Assembly: GCA_902702965.1 (NCBI GenBank)
Contig: CACRXP010000113.1
Coordinates: 762,583 to 826,582, forward strand
Reading direction: 5' to 3'
From: Spirometra erinaceieuropaei
Taxonomy: Eukaryota; Platyhelminthes; Cestoda; Diphyllobothriidea; Diphyllobothriidae
Length of the DNA: 64,000 nt
The position numbers and the translations under genes were made by a program. Below the pieces are notes generated by a model. That model saw only the letters and a program-made list of their open reading frames with translations, made no database searches and had not been told where the DNA came from. Of the stretch, positions 58,922 to 64,000 are shown in pieces; position 1 is the first letter of the stretch, and the number at the start of each line of letters is the position of its first letter.

Positions 58922-59400
58922 GGCCGACCGTCGCACCCGACGATATCCACCGTATGCCCACAGCAGATGGCGGGAGCAGGAACGATGACTTGCGCAGGGG
59001 TTTATATTGCTAGTAAACTTGCGCTGCATCTACCACACGCTCTCCTCCTTCCCCACCTGAGACCGGTGTCAAGACAGAGTCAAGAAGACCGGAGAGGAGA
59101 GAGCCGCAGGTGGATGGCTTCGACGGATCCGAGCTCTAACGCTCCACGCGGCACGCCCTGGCCCACATAACAAATGAGCAGGAGTTTGATCGATAAAACA
59201 ATTGGGGGGGGGGGTGACAGTGGTCCCAGTTTGTGCGACGACTGCCGATAATAGGGCCTGCCAGCGCACTCCCTAAATGCTGGCATTTGTTATTGAGTAA
59301 CATAACGCCTGCCAGAATCCGATGTGGCCTCCGTGTTGGTACAGCGCATCTACTACGTGGTCCGTCTAGGACGCACATGCACACATTTAGAAGCATCTAT
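58922..59400 (+). repeat. Interspersed repeat family B, full-length type
   Basis: Colinear with 41937-42390, including the distal part AATGCTGGCATTTGTTATTG and CCAGAATCCGATGTGGCCTC. Its 5' end abuts a minus-strand LINE fragment. Confidence 0.82.
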
Positions 59401-59969
59401 TATAACATCGCCGTAGAATAGCCGCTTTGGTAGACGCTCGTCGTTCATCCTCACGACGTGATCGCTCAATCCTAGTTGGATATGCCTAAACATGGATTAG
59501 ATGCCGAGGATTCCAGTTCGCTCCATCCCTTCGCTGTCTGGGCATCTGCTTTTCCATTTCAGCTTTTGTGTTCTCCAGAGGCAGCTGAAGTGAGTGCAAT
59601 GAAAGTGTCTGGCTTACTTGGTGGAGACTATGTGTATCCGAATTTGTGCTCTTATGAAATTTAGGTTCCAATCTACTAATTGTCACAACATTTATAGTAT
59701 TACCTGTCATGCAAATATTAGTGGCAAAAATTCCATTAACAGCAGCATTGATGGCAGCAGTATTAATATTAGTATGAGCTCTGCTGACAATACAAAAGTA
59801 TTGAGAACAGTATCGGTAATTGCATCGGCCGTGACAGCAGTGTCAATGATGATGTAACCAGCAGTATCGGTCCTATTCGCAGAGGCGATAGTAACAGTAG
59901 TGATAATGGTATAAGTAGAGGCAATTATGTTAGTAGCAGATGTAATAGTCGTGCAGGTACCGGTGGCAC
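59401..59969. other. No supported gene; trinucleotide-like AT-rich stretch
   Basis: 59720-59930 is rich in AGT/ATT/GCA triplet-like sequence (GCAGTATT, GTAACAGTAGTG), suggesting an eroded microsatellite. Confidence 0.45.
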
Positions 59970-60115
59970 CCTGCCAGCACCAGCCCCGCCTAGCCCCGCC
60001 TGGCCCCCTCAATAATGGCGGGGCTAGAGGGGGCCATGAGGGGGCTAGGCGGGGCTGTGGAGGGGGCTGTGCGCGGGGCATGCAACGTGATAGCCCCGCC
60101 TGGCCCCGCCAGCAA
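59970..60115. repeat. GC-rich foldback repeat D, copy 1
   Basis: Runs of AGCCCCGCCT and their complements (GGCGGGGCT) alternate around a centre at AATAATGG and can form a strong hairpin. It ends in AGCAAAAAAAAATG. The composition stands out against the AT-rich flanks. Confidence 0.75.
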
Positions 60116-60436
60116 AAAAAAATGCGCAGGGGAGGCCACATCCCCGCCCACTTTTGGCACCACTTTAAAATATCGTCCCGATTGTCAAATATATGAATTA
60201 ATAACACACACAGATTGTAAACCGGTGGACAAATAAGAGTTTATGCAATGAGGAACTTAAACAAAACCTAGATATATTGTGCTCATCCGCAGCTACATTC
60301 AGTGGGCGTAAACGGATGCTTTCTCCATGATTTATAAGCCAATTTTGATAAATTAGCTCCTTTTAATTCCAAAGAAGGTACATTAAGTGGTGCTTTTGAA
60401 ACATATCTTTCGATGCAAATACGCTTAAAAATGCTT

Positions 60437-60580
60437 CAATGCAGAGGGGGCTCTGGCCCCACCCAGCCCCTTCCAGCCCCGCCTATGAAGGAGCCATGTG
60501 CTGGCAGGCGGGGCCCTGGCCCCACCCAGTCCCTTCCAGCTCCGCCTATGAAGGGGCCATGTGCTGGCAGGGCAGTGATA
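60437..60580 (+). repeat. GC-rich repeat D, tandem duplicate with a 63-bp period
   Basis: CTGGCCCCACCCAG starts at 60453 and again at 60516. Both units contain CCTATGAAGG and CCATGTGCTGGCAGG. The reverse complement resembles copy 1. Confidence 0.8.
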
Positions 60581-60709
60581 ATTCAGCATTCAGAGTATGG
60601 AAGAGAAATACGCAGGGCCTTTGAAAACTCCATCTACAGATGCTCGCTGAAAAACATGCACGTGTTCGCGGAGATATGTAGGTAAATTATATCAATCCTT
60701 GTCAATAAA

Positions 60710-62600
60710 ATAGGGGGCCATCAAGTAAAATGTCATCAAGTCATCTTCTTAATGTCTGAGCGGCTTCCGCCAAAGCAACTTAATTGGGTATTTTATTTCG
60801 TTCCTCAACCACCAGGCGGGAAAAGAAGTTGGTTGGTACTCCATGCCAGGTGTAAATTGTCATCAATTCGTATTGGCAGTCCTGGATATCTTGCGTTTGT
60901 GCCAATTCAAAAAGTCAGCCAATTACAGCGCACAGTCTACTCCTCTGACGAGTTTGAAAATCATGACCATCTCCCCTCCGTGTTGTCTATAACAGGGATA
61001 AAACATTTTAAGTTTCTCTAGTGATCCCCAATAAGGTACGCACTTCAGTCCGCTGAATAATTTGGTTGAACGTTCCCAAAAAGAGTGCAGTCCTACTTCA
61101 TCTAGGGACGCATGTCCGAAAGTAATATTCTGGAGCCGGCCGGATAAACATCCTAAACACTCTTCGCCAAAGTTAAGGGAGGATCGTCTGGCCGCTCCCG
61201 GGATACTTACAACCTTTTTTGTTATCTTAGCGCAGTCAGACGAAGGTTTGATCGTGGGTATCATCCACACACATAGGTCCCATCAACCCGTTTACTGTCT
61301 GGAGTTGGTGACCTCCAATGAAATACTAATACTTCAGTCTCATCACCCTTCTGTAACTAGACCGTAATTAGATGACTTGGAATTTGCCGAAGTTGCAGTC
61401 AAAAAGTCACTCATCACACAACTGTTGCAATCGATCTAAACTATTTTGCAAGTTCAGAGCATAATCTGGTTTATCTATTGACTTTCATATCTTCGCATCA
61501 TCTGAAACGTCACTTTATCGCAAATTAGGCAATCAATGCAGTCGTCTGCACTCATCAAAAAAGGAATGGGACCGATAACTCTCCCGTGATGAACCCCACT
61601 GGGAATAGTTTCCCATTCCGATCTGACGTCAGCAATACGGACCCGCTGGCGTTTGCCTGTGAGAAGGCCGGCCAACGACTTGAGTAGATTGTTGGTCACG
61701 CCTATTTCATACAGCTTAGGTGTTAGCCGCCTGTGTGGAGCCCTGTCGAGGCCATGCAGATCTGCATGGGTTATCAGTATATGCAGTCTACATTGACCTC
61801 GAGGTCAATGTAGACTGCATAACCCATATTATACAAATTTTGTCAGCTTTGCATGTGTATGGAAAAATAATATAAGACAAAATCGACCGTTTTAAAAGCA
61901 GTGCTGGTGCTTAGTAAGCAAGCAGTTCTCCTCAAAATCTTTCATCAGTCTCGCTCCTGTCACTGTCTCCACTTATCTTCAATTACGGCTTAAGAGACTC
62001 ATTGGTCTAAAGGCATTTGGTGGGGTTCTTTCAATCTCCATATACGAGGTTTATATTGGCTAGCTTCCGGTCGCTAGACAGGGTCCTCACCTCCATCGAA
62101 CTTTCGGAGATCGTAGAGCGCGGAAGGTGAAATCAGTCTTCGAATCAATTTCGAACTTTTTTAGACAATCAATCTGAATCAGGTTGCACGGTTGGCTGTT
62201 GCCGTCCCAGAGTTTCCCTGATCCCGTATTATGTAAACGTCTCCGTGCTAGTTTATAGATATAGCAATTTGCCGACGAAGTTTATTATCAATTGATGGCT
62301 CCTCCGTGCACACGGGCATGAAAAATTCGTATAAGAGACTCGGCTGAGTTCTTGGTTAATTTATTTCTCTCATAGTCCTTTAGACAAGGACCAGAGTCCC
62401 GATTGCGTTTTGCTTTATTCACACATGCAAAGAACTCTTTCCTATTTCCTGGTATTCATAAAAATATTTCTGACTTAAGTGCTACTCGTTCTCTCCGCAG
62501 GAGATTCAAACACCTACTTTGCTGTTTCTTGGATTCGTAGAAGTGATCGGACTGATGCCAAGTGACATATTTCGACAGAGGAGAAAGAAAAGAGTAGGTC
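60710..62600 (-). pseudogene. CR1-like LINE, reverse transcriptase half, decayed
   Basis: On the minus strand the matches run, 5' to 3': SKKQQSRCLNLLRRERVALK (about 62545-62485), NRKEFFACVNKAKRNRDSG (about 62430), motif A region AVYIDLE (about 61815), RAPHRRLTPKLYEIGVTNNL, TGKRQRVRIADVRSEWE, SGVHHGRVIGPI and SADDC (61560). The finish is SSLNFGEECLGCL (61180), GLKCVPYWGSLEKLKMF (61000) and FFSRLVVEERNKIPN (60800). These are recognisable CR1-clade RT and thumb blocks, interrupted by many stops and frameshifts. Confidence 0.82.
61781..61820. repeat. Perfect 40-bp palindrome inside the CR1 RT motif A
   Basis: Two 20-bp arms meet with no spacer. The sequence encoding AVYIDLE is followed by its own reverse complement, and a further GGGTT arm lies outside on each side, with an 8-bp insertion on the left. 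Confidence 0.95.
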
Positions 62601-62619
62601 GCTAGAGCTCGATAGGAAT

Positions 62620-63950
62620 GACGACCAGTGTCTTGTGCAAGAAACCGTGGTCAGACGCGATCTCAGCAAACAAAAAGGAATCTTAAGGGAACCTCGAAAA
62701 GGCACAGAGAGTAAGACAAGGGAACAAGAGTTAGCTACACCGCAGACGAAAATCGCGCTGCTGAAAACGACAAATGATCAAAACATTGTAGTAAACAGGC
62801 CGTCATGCGTTAGTCCTGCCGAATCAAACCTTCATAAATCGGTGAAAGGCGGTAGCCGGGATATCCGCGATGAAGACTGTGTAGGTATGATTAAAACACA
62901 AGGCCGTCTAGTCGATCGCAGTAAATGCAGTGTTATAAATGGTATGTCTGTGTCTGTTTCCGACACTCCATAGGACAGAATACAGCATAAAATAGAACTA
63001 TTTCAGGAATATCTCGAATCGATCTTAAGAGGAGACGAGAAAGTAACAGAATTTAAAGCTTTCAGGATGGGCCAAATAAAAGACTCAAAACAGGAACCAG
63101 ACCGATCGAGACCCTTTAAAATTGTCTTTGGGAATGACGAACAAGCGCAGCTGCATTTGAGCAGGAAATCCGCTCCGCAACGTGCCCATCAATCGCTTTT
63201 TTTCAGTGGGACTTTTCACCCGCGGAGCGAGAAGAATGTTAGGGGCTCACATTGGAAGTCCCCAGGCGATCGAGTCTGGGCGAGACAAATCCCAGAATAG
63301 TGGACGGAAAAATTATACGCGTCAAGAGGCTACTCCTCTGGAAAAAGCCCATTACACTAACAGCTTAGGACTGATGGAAAGTAGTTCATCCCGATCAGCT
63401 CCGACCGACTTTCGCATTCAATCACAGAAAGTGGATAAGCGTCAGTATGCCGGAGTTGCTCGTGCCGAATTGAGATTTTTGTAAACCAATGCTCAAAGTC
63501 TCGTTTCAAAGATCGACGAACTCAAAGTGATAATATGAGAACGAATCCCCGACGTCATCGCCATAAGTGAAACTTGGCTTAATGCCGAAATCGTGGATGC
63601 TGAGATTTCGATACCGGGTTACCAGCTCTTTCGTAGAGAACGCCAAAATAGACAGGGCGGTGGCGTAGCCGTATATGTAAGGGCAACAATGTCGGCAGTC
63701 GAAAGAGCCTACACCCTCTCCCTTGAATATGAATCCGTCTGGATAAAGATAAAGAAGAGCAATGCACAAAATCTAGAATTCCTGACGATTTACAGACAAC
63801 CAAACATTCTGAGTGCAGCTGATCGGTCGCTCCTTGGTTTAGTCAAAGACGTATCTAGCCTCCAAGAGGTACTTATTGCTGAGGATTTGAACGGACCTGC
63901 AATAGAGTGGGAAACTATGGCAGTCAACGGTGGGCCAGCTTCTTTCAGCA
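62620..63950 (+). pseudogene. CR1-like LINE, ORF1 and endonuclease half, decayed
   Basis: Plus-strand matches are a charged, helix-rich ORF1 start (LREPRKGTESKTREQELA, about 62685), then PFKIVFGNDEQAQLHLSRKS (63112) with AHQSLFF. After frameshifts and stops comes the endonuclease: NAQSLVSKIDELKVII, IPDVIAISETWLNAEI, IPGYQLFRRERQNRQGGGVA (63615), FLTIYRQPN and VLIAEDLNGPAIEWE. The active-site pattern AISETW and the (A)GDFNG-type motif (here AEDLNG) mark an APE-type endonuclease. It stops abruptly at about 63949, where a family B copy begins. Confidence 0.82.
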
Positions 63951-64000
63951 ATGACAGTTCGACCGTCGATTTCGACGATGTCCACCGTGTGCCCCACAGC
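63950..64000 (+). repeat. Interspersed repeat family B, 5' start, runs off the window
   Basis: The last 50 bases give GACAGTTCGACCGTCGATTT and GATGTCCACCGTGTGCCCC, the exact family start. It is inserted in the CR1-like endonuclease. Confidence 0.8.

Overview
The window looks like nuclear DNA from a flatworm, most likely a tapeworm of the broad-tapeworm group (Diphyllobothriidea). That placement is inferred from remembered similarity of the retroelement proteins and was not checked by a search. The DNA is AT-rich, gene-poor and full of decayed mobile elements. Retroelements include an APE-type LINE with C-terminal C2H2 zinc fingers, a CR1-like LINE, and Penelope-like elements (PLEs) with GIY-YIG endonuclease remnants. 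TTAGGG-type arrays are also present.

Only one convincing host gene is visible. Positions 53060-55186 (+) hold an uninterrupted 708-codon frame for a fused pseudouridine-5'-phosphate glycosidase plus PfkB-type kinase, i.e. a pseudouridine salvage enzyme. A strong splice-acceptor-like sequence ends one base before the ATG, and AATAAA lies 13 bases past the stop.

Layout. 1-16100: mostly unassigned AT-rich DNA with a cluster of tRNA-derived SINEs (family A, 1505-2260 and 5896-6190), a near-perfect 56-bp inverted repeat (6715-6949), a tandem tRNA-containing repeat (8519-8880), a copy of repeat family B (9250-9635), and half of a foldback element (14817-15180). 16130-21047: a LINE with a nearly intact endonuclease-reverse transcriptase frame, then frameshifted zinc fingers running into an assembly gap (21048-21116). 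21117-31800: family B copies, a small TTAGGG-like array and mostly unassigned DNA. 31820-36360: a large degenerate TTAGGG-like array, a PLE reverse transcriptase fragment, a hammerhead-bearing PLE terminal repeat, and a second decayed LINE copy split by a 625-bp tRNA-like insertion with 12-bp target duplications. 38880-45090: family B copies, a GIY-YIG fragment, a 934-bp foldback element and a second PLE fragment. 48700-52560: three more hammerhead-bearing PLE repeats, one inside a perfect 44-bp inverted repeat, plus a 962-bp TA-flanked foldback element. 53060-55204: the enzyme gene. 55286-60580: nested SINE, foldback, family B and LINE zinc-finger pieces, with a (GAT)n/(GGA)n expansion and GC-rich repeats. 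60710-63950: two oppositely oriented halves of a CR1-like LINE, arranged as expected from twin priming.

The enzyme gene is the only part with a metabolic role. The rest records repeated, nested retroelement insertion. The strongest lead is a set of four hammerhead-ribozyme-like cores, each exactly 34 nt from CUGAUGA to the GUC cleavage triplet, two of them set in inverted-arm palindromes with an AATAAA just beyond the predicted cut site.
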